A stretch of DNA of 64,000 bases, taken from Saussurea involucrata. Its lineage: Eukaryota > Streptophyta > Magnoliopsida > Asterales > Asteraceae. The DNA is taken from contig CM066312.1 in assembly GCA_033807775.1 (NCBI GenBank), positions 27,811,696 through 27,875,695 of the forward strand. Reading direction: 5' to 3'. Position numbers and translations under genes: made by a program. The notes below the pieces were generated by a model. That model saw only the letters and a program-made list of their open reading frames with translations, was not told the origin of the DNA and ran no database searches. Below, piece by piece: positions 1-11,357 of this stretch. Positions within the stretch are counted from its first letter, which is position 1. The number at the start of each line of letters is the position of its first letter.

Positions 1-1132
1 CCATGAGAAATTAGGATGGTTTCGCCAATTCGGATTACATGTTTGGGGAAATGGGCTATTCCTAGCATTACTTCCAAACTAGTTTACCGAAGCGGGATTT
101 CGCGGACAATTTTCAAAAGGATGATTTTTTCCACAAAAGACACGATTCGTTTCCCAGATGACTCATGGCTTGTTCTTAGCTTTTCTTTCCATTAGTGTTC
201 AAATTTTGTTAACCAAATTCGTCAAAGCTACAATTTGTGCATTTAAAGAAGTGATGGCATCGATTTCATTAACTCCCGATGCATTTTTTGTGGTGGTGGC
301 ACGAGGATTTGACCATTCGGTATTATTGTTAGCAACCTTTTCCAAAATGTCAAATGCTTCGTTATAGGTTTTATAAATAAAAGCACCATCAGCCGTAGCA
401 TCGTGAATGATTTTTGCAGCATTACAAAGCCATTATAAAATGTTTCTAATTGGATGCAATGAGGGATTCCATGATGAGGGCATTTTCTAAGTAAATCTTT
501 GAACCTCTCCCATGCATCTGAAACTGCTTCATCGTCCTCTTGTCGAAAGTTCATGATATCGTGTCTAAATTTAACATTTCTTGTTGGAGGAATATATTTC
601 TTTAAAAACTTTACAACTAAGTTTGGGGAAGTATCAATCGATTCCGGTAGTTGTGAATTTAGCCAGCCTTTAGCTATATCTCTTAATGTATAAGTGAAGA
701 GTGTCAACCGTAAGGCTTCTGGAGTTACTCCGATAATACAAAAATTATCTGTCATTTCTATAAATGATTTCAAGTGTGAGTGTGATCCTTCGATGGTAAT
801 CCCCCAAACTGACCCATTGCTTGGATCATCTAGAACATTACTGGTTCGGGTTTAAAAGCTTGTGCGTTCATGTTGGGCCTAATAATTCCCGATTTTAGTT
901 GCTCAAATTCGGGTGTTACATAGTCCCTTATTTTTCTATCATTACTATCGGCAATACCGACCGTAGTTTCGACAACCGGAGGTGGCAAAGGTGGCGGAGG
1001 TGGATTCTCAACGCAATCCCCCATGGTTTGGTTTAAAGGTGGGTTTTTCCGATTACCTCTTCTACGTCTTGCTATAGTTCTTTCGATTTCGTTATCAAGA
1101 GGTAAAAGTTCTCCGTGTTGCAGCCGTGGCAT
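1..1132 (-). pseudogene. Athila-type gag (retrotransposon gag protein), broken, runs off the left edge
   Basis: Structural Gag of a Ty3/gypsy Athila-group element, which would form the virus-like particle in the cytoplasm. The N-terminal part (1132 to 830) starts MPRLQHGELLPLDNEIERTI and is followed by a Pro-rich stretch. The central retrotransposon-gag domain (773 to 243) carries the recognisable motifs LTLFTYTLRDIAKGWLNS, KFLKKYIPPTRN and AWERFKDLLRKCPHHGIPH. The two parts are in different frames, so a frameshift lies between 774 and 829. Left of 243 the reading continues in degraded form and ends at the edge with NWRNHPNFSW, the usual Athila Gag tail motif. Stops are present, so no full protein can be made. 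Family assignment is from recognition of these motifs. Confidence 0.85.
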
Positions 1133-1212
1133 ACAACACTAAGATTTTGTTTTGAAACAAGTGACACAGGCCCAAGTGAAAATCAATATTTCAGGATGTA
1201 AAATCGCGCCAG

Positions 1213-1230
1213 TCCCCGGCAACGGCGCCA
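1213..1230 (-). other. Primer-binding site, tRNA-Asp type (Athila)
   Basis: Read on the minus strand this is TGGCGCCGTTGCCGGGGA, complementary to the 3' end of plant tRNA-Asp(GUC), the usual minus-strand primer of Athila elements. It lies six bases from the LTR end at 1237, which fixes orientation and LTR boundary. Confidence 0.92.
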
Positions 1231-1236
1231 AAAACT

Positions 1237-1611
1237 TGGTAGCAGAAAACCGTATAGTTCCACACAGTGGCCACAGTGTTTCCACAATGGGGCGCAAGTA
1301 TACACCTCGACTATGATCGCTATAAGTAATAAAGTGGTAAGTATTTACCATGTATCGTATTCACAGGGACTGAACTACTGAGAATCAGAGAGTTTCACGA
1401 ACTTCTTGCATAAGTCTTGGTTTGTATGAAAAATTATCGTTTTGTTGGAGGAATGACTTAAATTTAAATTTAACTCTTGAATATTAAAAATGGGTATGGG
1501 TGTAAGTTTCCTTGAGATTAACATATTGTAACAAATGGTTACTTGCTTTGTAGCACAAAATGTTTATAAAAAACCTGATCTCTCAAAATGATTAATTTTA
1601 TAAATCGGCCC
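1237..1611 (-). repeat. Athila 5' LTR, PBS-proximal part
   Basis: Begins (plus strand) TGGTAG and contains CACAGTGGCCACAGTG near 1263. Typical Athila LTR text follows around 1285-1375, where the sequence reads GCAAGTATAC and TCACAGGGACTG. It runs into the insertion of element A. The exact junction is not resolved: recognisable A LTR sequence starts near 1612, while AT-rich sequence at 1470-1611 could belong to either element. The rest of this LTR is at 22944-23520. Confidence 0.7.
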
Positions 1612-1681
1612 TAGAAGATGACTTTCTCTCTCTAGATCTTGATTTCCTTTATCATTCTCTCACTAGATTATGGAATTAACA
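1612..1681 (+). repeat. Element A 5' LTR remnant (3' end only)
   Basis: About 70 bp match the end of the A 3' LTR (22873-22943): GATGACTTTCTCTCTCTAG, then TAGATCTTGATTT, then CTCACTAGATTATGGAATT, ending ACA. The U3 region with the TATA seen in the 3' LTR (22805) is not recognisable upstream, so this LTR appears truncated or highly diverged. Confidence 0.7.
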
Positions 1682-1683
1682 TT

Positions 1684-1695
1684 TGGTATCAGAGC
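1684..1695 (+). other. Primer-binding site, tRNA-iMet type (element A)
   Basis: TGGTATCAGAGC, complementary to the 3' end of plant initiator tRNA-Met, two bases after the LTR end at 1681. This is the standard PBS of plant Copia elements. Confidence 0.93.
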
Positions 1696-2624
1696 ACAGA
1701 CAGATTTTAGAGATATTCATTGAGGATTTTGAGATTTTCTTGGATTTTTGAAGAGTTTTTGCAATTACTGTTCATCAGATTTCGGTTTCTTCATTTTTGG
1801 ACAATTTGGATCGAATTTCAGTTGGATTGCAAGCGGATTTCCTTCCTGAACATTGTTAATTCAGAAAATTTTGACTAATTTGAACTGATTCAGGATAATT
1901 TTGAACTTTTGTGGATTTTTGTTCGAAAACCTCAATTTACTGTCTTTGGATCGAAAGGACATAATTTTGGACGGATTACACTTTTGTATAAACTACAAAA
2001 GTGTGTGAAATTGAATTTCGAACAAGTCTGTGAAAACCTCATCAAAAATCATCAAGTTTTGATGGAATTATGGCCTGAATTCAAGATTTTGCTAAGTTTT
2101 CGCAAGATCTGGAACTTTTCGCAAGTTCATCTAGTTTTCGCAATACTCATCTAAGTTTTCGCATCAGTTGGTTGAGTGAAGTGTAGTTTTCGTAGAGTAG
2201 AGGATACGAGAAGTTAAAGTTTTCGCAGAAGAAGCTTGTGAAAAGTAAAGTTTTCGCAGTAGTTGGGTACGAAAAGTTTAGTTCTCGGGTTGTATTGCTT
2301 GCGAAAAGTTGGTTTTCGCTGTGTGTTGATCGCGAAAAGTTTTGTTATTTTCACTTGGTTTGCGAAAAGTAGATGTTTTCGCAAGAGGTTGTCTGCGAAA
2401 AGCTACTATGCTTATCACGTTAGTTGCGAGAAGTTGGGTTTTCGCAAGAAGTTTGTCCGAAGGCTAGTTAGTTGCGAAAAGTTGGTCTACTCGAAAAGTT
2501 TTTGGAATCTTATCTTTGTTGCTTGCGAAAACATTCACTGTAAAGTTTTCAAAGTGTATTTTTTACACTGTATTGACTGAACTTCCGATCGATCACTGTC
2601 TAGTGTTGAGATAATTCAGTAATC
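1696..2624 (+). repeat. Element A leader, noncoding, with TTTTCGCAA/TTGCGAAAA word array from about 2095
   Basis: AT-rich untranslated leader with no credible gene. From about 2095 to 2540 it carries many imperfect copies of TTTTCGCAA and of its reverse complement TTGCGAAAA on the same strand, at irregular spacing (for example 2098, 2117, 2135, 2155, 2369-2402). Neighbouring copies are complementary, so the RNA could fold into many small hairpins. The same word recurs at 3798-4175 and 4790-5105 in this element, and in the leader of element D. Confidence 0.8.
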
Positions 2625-3451
2625 ATGTTTAGAGATCTTCTTAGCATGGGTTCCAAGTCTAAACCACCAGTTCTACAAGTTGATGAATACCCTCACTGGA
2701 AAAAGAGGATGATCCAATTCCTTAACAATCAGAATAGGGATCTGATGAACTCTATTGTCAATGGATCCCATAGACCTTACATAACTGTTCTTCCTGTTGA
2801 ATCTACTGCTACCTCTCCATATGTTGCTCCAAGAATTGTGTATAAAGATTATCAGTATTTTAATGAGCAAGATAAGATCAGAATGGCTATTGATGAGCAA
2901 GCTTTGACATTTTTGACATTGGCAATTCCAAATGACATCTACAACCGTGTAGATAGACGGGAATCTGCTAAAGAAATATGGGATGAGTTGGAAAGACAAC
3001 TAGAAAGTTCACAAAAGTTCTTAGAACCAAAAGGAATCAAAGCATCAATGCCTATGAGGGGTTTAAAGCAAGAGAAGGTGAGAGACTGCAAGAATCTTAC
3101 AATAGATTCAATATTATTCTCAATGACTTAAGAAGGAATGGGGTTGTCAAGTCTGAGTCGGAAATCAATTATAAGTTTGTGAAAAACCTATTACCGGAAT
3201 GGGATACCTACTCCGTTCAGCTCCAAATGTCCAAGGATATGGATGAGGAGAAATTGAATGACATCTTTAGCATGTTAAACCAACATGATGCAAGATATCT
3301 TTTTATAAAAGATCATGTGGAAAAAGGAACCATAGAAATGTATTTTGTGCCAACTGAACTAGAACTTGCTGACTTATTTACAAAACCTTTGGATAAAAAG
3401 AGGTTTAATTTTCTAATCAGTAAACTAGGGATGTTGAACACATCGGCATAA
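2625..3451 (+). pseudogene. Element A gag fused by internal deletion to the RNase H C-terminus
   Basis: The 5' part (2625-3131; ATG also at 2646) is Copia Gag: PPVLQVDEYPHWKKRMIQFL, then NRDLMNSIVNGSHRPY, then a UBN2-like segment ending near KEIWDELERQLE. A frameshift around 3016-3050 moves the continuation into another frame (from 3179: NLLPEWDTYSVQLQMSKDMD). At about 3290 Gag stops abruptly and the sequence becomes the end of RNase H: FIKDHVEKGTIEMYFVPTE, then LADLFTKPLDKKRFNFLISK, stop at 3449-3451. A standard element has roughly 3 kb of protease, integrase and reverse transcriptase between these points. That block is gone, so A could not move by itself after the deletion. Confidence 0.88.
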
Positions 3452-5193
3452 ATTTGATTTCTTTATATCACATTGAGAGGGAGTGTGTGTGTCATTGTTT
3501 ATTTATAGTCTATATTTGAGGGGGAGTGAGTTTGTCTAACTGAGATACTTCTAACCATTAAGGACTCATGATGAGTACCAAGTTTTCTCTGTACTTGCAG
3601 ATTTTATCTGATGCTGATTTCACTAATATGCATCTTTCAAGGGGGGAGTAAGATGACTTCAGTCTGTAAGTGTGTTCTATCTTGCAATTTAAAAAAAACA
3701 TTTTTTTTCAAGTGTGAGTTTAAAAAGTTTTGTACTGATGAGAGATTTTTAAGAGTTTGATTATTTTTTCCTGAAAAAGTTGAAATTTTCTGAAAGGGTT
3801 TTCGCAACAAATGGTTGAGAAAATATTTGTTTTCGCAACCAAAGGGTACGAAAACCTTAGTTTTTGCATGTAGTTGCTTGTGGAAACAATAGTTTTCGCT
3901 TACAACTGCTTACGAAAACTTAAGTTTTCGTATGCCGTTGCTAGCGAAAAGTTTGTTTTTGTATGCCGTTGCTTGTGAAAATTTTGTTTTCGTATGCCGT
4001 TGCTTGCGAAAAGTTGGTTTTCGCACTCAGTTGCTTGCGAAAAGTTTCTTCTTGTGCTTTCATTGTCTACGAAGACTTTTTCCTTGAAAGTTTTCGCAAA
4101 TAGTTCCTTGCGAAAACTTTGATGAACAGTGCCTTGTCATTCTTCTGACATGTATTTTTTTTATTGTTTGCGAAAAGTAGGTAGTCCTCTATATTCGTGC
4201 CACGTGTCTTTTTTATTTGGGGGTATAAATACAATTTTTTTCAAAATCTCAGTTCCCACGTTGTTTTTGGCAAACACTCGTGCTTCTCTCTAGTGCAGTT
4301 GTTCATCTTCAACTTCAACTCTTATCGACTTCAGTTTCTTGCAAATCGTTCATTAGGTAACCATTTTGTTTGAAATTTGTCTTATCTGATTCGTTGTTAT
4401 GTTTTAAATGTTTCCATCCATCCAATTTTACAAAGTGCTTAATGTTTCTGTGCTTATTTGACAAAAATCGAAGGGAAACTGTTCATATTCTGTATAAATC
4501 AATTTTATCGATTTAGTGGGTAATTTGTTGTGTTTCTTGTTGTTTTGTGTTTGTTTGATGATTTCGAACTGACTTGTATAGTTTGTACTCATTCACGTTT
4601 CACCAATCCATGGTTTTGATTGGATTCATGTTCGACTTTTTGGTCAGTATCTAGAATCTTTCGATTTGAGTCTCTTCGTGCTTAATATTGATCAATATAT
4701 ATTGGGTTTGTTTTTTCGAGCATGTCTGTGGTTGTTTGTGGCTTAAAAACATAATTGGTCATTGATTTTGAAATCTGAGTGGGATGAACTTGCGAAAACG
4801 TTTTGCAAGTTCATCAAGAAAAGTTTTGCATCTGAAAATATTTTCTAAGTCCAGTTTTCGCATAGTTCATTGCGACAACCTTGTCTTTAGTCTGCGAAAA
4901 GTTAATCTTTATTGCCAGCGAAACGTTTTGGTGCTCTTAGTGTCCAAGTAAAGTTTTCGCAACCTTAGGCTGCGAAAACTTGTTCCTGTTGCTTGCGAAA
5001 AGTTGAGGTTTTCGCAACCTGTTGTCTGCGAAAACTCTCACTATTCATCGTTTGGTTTGCGCAAACTTTGGTCTTTCAATCATTTTCAGTTTCTTGCGAA
5101 AACCAAACTTAGGATTTTTCAAGAAAAAAATTTCAAAAGTGATTTTTGCCAAATTTAACATTTTCAGAACTGTTTTTCAAACCAACAGTTCAC
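3452..5193 (+). other. Element A spacer between pol remnant and env-like ORF (noncoding)
   Basis: No gene seen. It holds PPT-like purine runs (TTGAGGGGGAGTGAG near 3515 and CAAGGGGGGAGTAAG near 3640) and two more TTTTCGCAA/TTGCGAAAA arrays (3798-4175 and 4790-5105). Between them is a promoter-like stretch at 4195-4235, then a pyrimidine-rich leader (4260-4350) ending ATTAG|GTAACC, a plausible 5' splice site. The env-like ATG is at 5194. Confidence 0.7.
4195..4235 (+). promoter_or_regulatory. Putative internal promoter upstream of the A env-like ORF
   Basis: A perfect G-box CACGTG (4201-4206, in GCCACGTGTC) is followed 18 bp later by TATAAATA (4224-4231). Both lie outside the LTRs, about 970 bp before the env-like ATG. 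Elements E and F carry an analogous block at the same place. Promoter function is inferred from motif order only. Confidence 0.5.
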
Positions 5194-7794
5194 ATGGCTT
5201 CAAATCAAGAGCAACAGAGCATGGTCCAAGGTTTTGGTGACCATGTACCCGAGGCAACACCGGATGTTCCTTTACCATCCACCAGATCCGTACACCCTTC
5301 TTACACCGGTGAAGGAAACCCAAATCATGCTTTCATACATCCAAGAGATTACATGCCCATCAAGTTTAACAACTATCATGTAGATTTTGATCGCATCAAC
5401 ATACACCACGTTGTCAAAGAAGTTCTCAAGAGACACCCGCTTGCATGTGAATTGACTCACACAGTCAATGTACCTATGCTCTATTTGCAACAAGCATGGA
5501 AGACCATTTATTTCACTTATGAGACAAGAGGCCGATATTTGAAATTCAAATAGACGGGTACATCACCAAGCTTGATTATCACCGTCTACGTTTGGTTCTG
5601 AAGCTACCTGAGCCTAACCCCCGCCCCGGAAAGACATCATTTGACCTGTATCCAACTGAAGAAGAAGTTCTTGCTGGAATTAAAGTTCTAATATATGTTG
5701 GTGACCTTAATCAGATCAGTGACTTTTACAAAGGAGATTTACCACCGGCTTATTACGCTATTTTTTCAGTTATCAACAGATGTCTAAGATCCAAGCACTC
5801 GGGCATGGATAATGCAAGTATTGGGATCTTAAAGCTATTTCATGCTGTGGTATATGATTTGCATGTTGACTATTCGGTAATTTTCTGGTCTGAATTGCAA
5901 GAATGTGTGGAGGCCAAGCATAACAATCAACCAATGACTTTTCTTCCGTACATGAGGTTCTTACAACTCATTGTGCAGAGTATGATGAGATCTAATAGAG
6001 ATATTCCGAGACGTATAAATCATCCAGTGTTCCAGAAAAGTCAATGCGGTACTTGCAAAAGCAAAAGACGAAATTCACTTACGAGACGCCACTCACTGAA
6101 GTGTTCCTACGGTACGCTGATCAGGACGCTGAGTGTATTGTAGATTATAGAGAGTCTATGGTCCGTCCAGAACCGGACGGACCTACCCGAGACTCAATCC
6201 CTAGGAGAGAGGAGTATGTGAGGGTTCAACAAGCACTAGCTTTTGAACGGGGAGAGTAGAGGGAGAATGCCGAGAGGGGAATTGGTGGGGTTCGGACATC
6301 TGTTTCTGAAGATGCATGGTTATCGTCCGAGGACACACATCTAGATAACCGTATAGTCCAATCCGACGAAGCACTAATTCCAAGACATGTTGGGACAACT
6401 GCTTTGGCTGGAGCTCTTGGACCTTCTGATGATGAAACAGAGTCTGGTACTGCATCTGATTCAACGGAGGAACAACTGATTGATGGTGATGACGGAAATG
6501 ATGAATAGACAACAATAATGGTGATGGCAATGACATGAATGTTTTTGGTAATGTGGCTGAATTTATGGATTTTCCTGAGCTTACAACGATGCATACATCT
6601 TCTGTGACAGTTACAACTTCAGTGACTACTACTTTTGTTGATACTGTACTTGATGCAGTAATTGGAGACATAATGAGAACCAATGGAGCTTTAGTTGAAA
6701 ATGAAAGTGAGTCTGTGAGAGAGAATACAGAAAAAAAATGTTGAGAGTGTGAGTGTTATCCAAACCTTCTATTCCAGACGGACAGCCAAATCTACCACCA
6801 TATCTCATATGTTGGGATCAGGTGTTGAAAAAGACGTTAGTAGCCCACTAACGCATTTGCATACCCAAGCCACCCATTCAGCTTCCTCTCAACAGTAAAC
6901 TGTCTAATTTTCACATGGGGATGAAGCACAATGTCTATCTATCTCTCACTCGAGAGTTTAGGTATTGAAACAGAGAGCCCCCTGCCCCGGTCCTCGAACT
7001 TCACTTCTGCACCAGTATTGAGTCTAGAGCCCATTGCTAATATTCTTGATCAATTGACTAGGACACTACCTCTTTTTTCGGCTACCGATGGGAGTCTTAG
7101 TGCCCCATCCAGAACACTCGGGGTAATTCCTTCTTTAGGATTACGAGGACTGAGTGGAAGTCCTACCGGTGCTAATATCACGCGAACACTGAACGTAGGC
7201 CACACGGTTGATTCAACCGCTGTGTCAACGGGTAACCTAGTGGTCCCAGAAGTGATTTACCCGACTTAGTGTCAAGGAAATTTGTCAACGGCGCCTTAAA
7301 GACTGTTGAGGAACGTTTGTTAAAGGAGATACAAGGGGTGAAATATTTGTTGAAAGGAAAGGGCCCGATGCCTGAAAGTGAGTCTGAATTGCTTCCACCT
7401 CCACCTGTGCTAACACAGACTGTTCAACCTGATCCTAGCATTGATGAGCTAAAGGATAAGCTGTATGTAGAGTTACTGTCTATCAGCCCGGATGATCCTT
7501 AGAACAAAACTCTACTAAGCCTGCTAGAAAACTTCCAACCTCGACCATAGCCTGTCCAGTCTACACCAAATGTTGTGACATCAAATGAGTTCAATCAGTT
7601 CAAGTCTGAAGTGTTGGCAAGTCTGAATGATATGAGAAAATCCATGGATAAACTATCTGAACAGGTTGCCTCAATGAATGATACTTGCAAGTCTCAAGCT
7701 CAAGGACTTAAAAAGGAAGCATGATCAGGATCCTGATGATCATGATCAGGATCATGAGGGGGAGATGAATAAGAAGAGGACATCTGATTGTGAG
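5194..7794 (+). pseudogene. Element A env-like ORF, first part (Sirevirus third ORF), broken
   Basis: Start chosen at ATG 5194 (MASNQEQQS) because the equivalent ORFs of E, F and B all begin ATGGC and read MAS. The N-terminal module is recognisable from LQQAWKTIYFTYETRG through LRLVLKLPEPNP and YYAIFSVINRCLRSKHSG (like ILNRCLTGKTGS in B). Frames change near 5550 and 6050, and there are stops at 6257-6259 and beyond, so it is dead. The rest is Ser/Thr/Pro-rich, then a probable coiled coil near 7590-7700. N1 inserts after 7794. I see no signal peptide or clear membrane segment, so 'envelope-like' is the conventional label rather than a shown function. Confidence 0.7.
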
Positions 7795-8130
7795 TGTTGG
7801 AACCCAGATATAACAAGTAACAATAATAATAGCAATAATCTTTGTATTGATTGATAAAGAGAAGAGTTTACAATATAGGAAATGAAGAACAACTCTCTCT
7901 TACATGAAGCTCTCTCTCTCTCTCTCTCTCTATACGTATGACTGATGAAAAATAGAGGCAAGGAGAAATAGAGGCTTAACCTAAAATATCTCTCAAACAA
8001 GACTTTATAACCAATACTACAATTGGTTATTTACAATTTTAGCCCTTGACACTCAACAAATACAAATAATTCCTTGACACTATTTCTTTATAAAACATTC
8101 ATATAAATTAGGGGCTAATTAAAGCTAACA
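7795..8130 (-). repeat. N1 3' LTR
   Basis: 336 bp, TG...CA ends. It pairs with 12923-13250; the extra length is mainly a longer CT run near 7909-7931. Plus strand just inside it (8131-8143) reads ATCTCCCCCTAAT, the reverse complement of a polypurine tract, marking this as the 3' LTR. Confidence 0.95.
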
Positions 8131-8143
8131 ATCTCCCCCTAAT
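8131..8143 (-). other. N1 polypurine tract
   Basis: On the minus strand ATTAGGGGGAGAT, directly against the 3' LTR: the plus-strand primer position. Further CCCCC runs at about 8174, 9202 and 9549 (plus strand) are additional PPT-like tracts. Confidence 0.85.
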
Positions 8144-9752
8144 GTTTTATAAAGAAAGCATCATTTTGTAGTCTCCCCCTTGCTTTCTTTAGAGGCGTTG
8201 GTGTGTCAATCTTCAAGTCTTGTGAGTCATCTTTTCCTGATCTTCCACAATGTCAGTTGCTTTAGTTCATTTTTAACTCCCCCTTGATCTTTGCCTACCC
8301 CCCCCCCCCCCTTGAATGTTGCTTTACTTTTCCTTGATCTTTGCGTACTCCCACTTGACTGTTGCATTACTTTTCTGGTCTCAGTTATCTCTCAAACGAT
8401 CAGAGAACGATTTGATGTGCGGAAGCTTGTATAACCAGTTTGAGTAGTAACCGATAGTAGATAAACAACTATGAGATGAAGAGTAGCAAATACATTCTGC
8501 TCATGATAATCTGCATGAAAGAATAAGTAACCAGGGGTAATCATCTAACATAGAAGCACAATAGCAACTATTATCACAACAATTTATAAAAAATTGTGTG
8601 GCCTATGCTCAGAGTTGGCAATGATGAAGCTCTGACAGGACTTCCTGTTATCATTGAAGTAAATTAAAAAATAAACTTCTCAAACTGTTCTTGGCAATAT
8701 CACATAGATATGCATGTGGAATCACAAAGATTCGTGATATTGTGTGGAAGAAAAACAAAATATTATCTGTTAGGCTCAAAAGTGTGTAAACTGTTTGGAC
8801 AAAACAGGTATCCACAGACTCAATGTGCATGAGTGAAGTGTGAAGGTGGGGCAACTTTCCTTCTTTTTAATATCCAATCTTCCAAAGAAAGATCAGATAG
8901 CATATGTGCTGCTTCCCCGTGAAAAAGTGAAGCATTTCCCTGTTGAGAAGGAAATAAGTAGCTAGTGGGGTTAAAACGAGAGTTGGCATGGGCTCACTGC
9001 CTGTTTCAATGACAATCACCAAAGAGTTGTGATAAATCAGAAATGTGGCTTGCCCGGCTCAGAAAAAGTTGGTGCAGAGTTGTATAATTCTTTTGACTCT
9101 GTTCTCACACCCTCTTTTTTTATCATGTAGCTCACATCTAACCAAACTCTCTTTTTAAATTTTACCTCTTAAGCACAATGAGAAAAACTTATATAGTTAT
9201 CTCCCCCACTCTTTGATGTAGACCATTCACCTCTCAAACACTCAAGGTTTACTTCTTGGGTAGGAAACACAGGTTTAAGTGATCCATAGAAGTTCTATAA
9301 AGCTCACACATTGATCCCATGAAATTGTTGTCCTAGAGGTTGGATTGTTCCACACACTGACTACTTGTAGTCTCAGAAAAGCATTTAAAATCCAAACTTC
9401 TAGAGCAGATAAAGCATTTTGGCATGTAGAAGTGGTTTGACCATTTGAAAGAGGTTTTATCATTCTAAAGATGGCATTTCTCTAAAAATGATGATGAGTT
9501 TAAAGGTTTAGAAATTTTACCTTTACACGAACATGGTCAGACTGGCTTTCTCCCCCTCAAATTGAGCAATAAATCTCATTTAGGCTCAATTTCAAATCAG
9601 ATATCCTATAAAAATCAAAAGGTGTTGGTAATCATCTTTGATGATTCCACATTTGTTAGGAATATCAACAAACAGCACAAATAATTTTAAATTAAAAAGA
9701 AACAGGTGCTGGGGGTTAGAGATTGGAAATACCAGTCAAAAACTGATTTGTT

Positions 9753-9880
9753 GAGGTGCTGGTCCTACACTGATTTATGTAGAAACAGATGAGGTACTGG
9801 TCCTACACTGTTGTGTGTAGAAGCACATATTCTGATGAGGTACTGGTTCTACACTGCTGTGTGTAGAAGCATCGAGAGAA
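9753..9880. repeat. Tandem array in N1, three imperfect units of about 38-46 bp
   Basis: Units start at 9753, 9791 and 9837, each GAGGTRCTGGTYCTACACTG followed by a GTGTAGAAGC-like segment. The halves CTACACTG and TGTAGAA are partly complementary, so each unit could form a hairpin. Confidence 0.75.
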
Positions 9881-10129
9881 CACCGTTCTTGAAAGCGGAA
9901 GGAGCAATAATTAAATGCAATGCTTTCGGTCCAGCACCTTACAGCAGGCTTTGAAGCTGTTTTCGGCATATCAGCACACATAATTTGAGAAAACGCAAAG
10001 CATTAAAGTCGTGCGTCTGGGAATTATCTTTCCAATGCAACTGGACTCGTGTAATTTGGAGCACCGAGTCAAAAGTTATGCGCATGTTTCTGAAGCAACG
10101 CAAAGCTGACAGCAAGTAAACAAAAATCG

Positions 10130-10860
10130 GGCTGAGGTTGAGTCGCATAGGTTCAGTCCACAGAGGCTCTGTCGGATTTCACAGAGGCTCTGTGGTGAAT
10201 AGTACGGCAGAGGTTGGTCGGCAGAGGTTTGGCGGAAGAGGTTTTGCGGCAGAGGTTGATCGCAGTGCCGACGGATCTCTGATGATGATTTCAGTGAAAC
10301 ACAACTTTTTGTCCAGCAGATGTATACTGACTTTAGAAGAGGTTCTGACCAAGAAGAACACCGATTCAGACCAATCTCAAAACACGAGAATTGTTCATCT
10401 GTGTCTTAGGAATTCAACGCACCTGGAGTCATCAAATTTAGAGCTTCGAGGAGGAAGTTATGTTGAAAATACGACAGGTTCGCAAATCTGACAGCAAGAA
10501 CTAAGACGTTGCGCTATGGGCTCTGAAGTTCGGTCACAGAGGTCCAGTCCACAGAGGCTCTGTCGGGTTTCACAGAGGCTCTGTGGTGAACAGTACCACA
10601 GAGGGTGGTCGCAAAACTCTGAGCCAGAGCTTATGTTGTCGCTAGAAGTTGGTCTGAGTGGTCGACAAAGAATGAGCAGCTTGACAAACGCTTGACAAAG
10701 GCTCGGCAGAGATTTGGTCGCGGCTCGACAGAGGTTGGTAGTTGCTCGACAGAGGTTGGGTCCCGTGCGACAGAGTTTGGTCGCGTGCACCAGAGGTTTG
10801 GTCGCGTCCGACAGAGGTTTGGTCGTCGCTCGGCAGAAGCTTAACAAAAGTGTTACACTT
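10130..10860. repeat. CACAGAGGCTCTGTG-rich block in N1 with a long direct repeat
   Basis: The palindromic word CACAGAG-G-CTCTGTG and its degenerate forms (CAGAGGTTGGTCG and similar) recur dozens of times. A stretch of about 55 bp, from CAGTCCACAGAGGCTCTGTC through CTCTGTGGTGAA to GTAC, occurs twice (about 10152-10205 and 10548-10600). Open frames here are by-products of the repeats. The same word family runs through element B. Confidence 0.8.
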
Positions 10861-11357
10861 GCTTTGACACTGATTTAGACCATTTTACCTCTGGAGTTTG
10901 CAAAAACTCAAAACACAAACAATTTGAATTTGTTTGTTATCTGTTCAGATAATCTTGAATCACCTCTTTTCGAGGTCGTACGACTAAGATATGGTTGATT
11001 TACCACAGTCACACAGATCTGTCCATCAGCACACTGATGTCTACTTCAACGATGCATATGACCCTTATAAATTTCGATTCTCTGAATTCTCAAAACACGA
11101 GAATTGTTTATCTGTATCTTAGGAATCCAAGGATTTTTGAATCGCATCAATCGGTGTCTTAATCAGTGAGATATGATCAATTTACTACAGCATCGCAAAT
11201 CTGCCAGCATGCTGTCATTGTACTTGATTGTTGTGCACCGAAATCAATTGTCTTTGACGGATGAGTCTTAAACTGAGTGTTTAAGAGTCCATATTTAACT
11301 TTGAAGCCTGAGTCCTTAACAGATGTATTAAGGAGTCCATTGTACCTGCAAGACAGA

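Larger units (their letters stand above)
8144..11357 (-). other. N1 interior, noncoding
   Basis: Three kilobases with no recognisable gene; open frames are short and lack family motifs. It holds a run of 13 C at about 8300, a small tandem array at 9753-9880 and the CACAGAG/CTCTGTG-rich block at 10130-10860. In an autonomous Copia element the pol gene would occupy this position. Confidence 0.75.

Noticed and set aside
1300..1620. Left target duplication (AAGTG) and full 5' LTR for element A
   Set aside because: AAGTG occurs at about 1330 (AAAGTGGTAAG) but no TG LTR start follows and the sequence does not match the 3' LTR start; boundary left unresolved.
6201..6683. Long minus-strand open frames opposite the A env-like ORF
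   Set aside because: They are antisense shadows of the Asp/Ser-rich sense text and have no motifs.
10138..10847. Overlapping open frames on both strands in N1
   Set aside because: They read the CACAGAG/CTCTGTG repeat block; amino-acid composition is repeat-driven.
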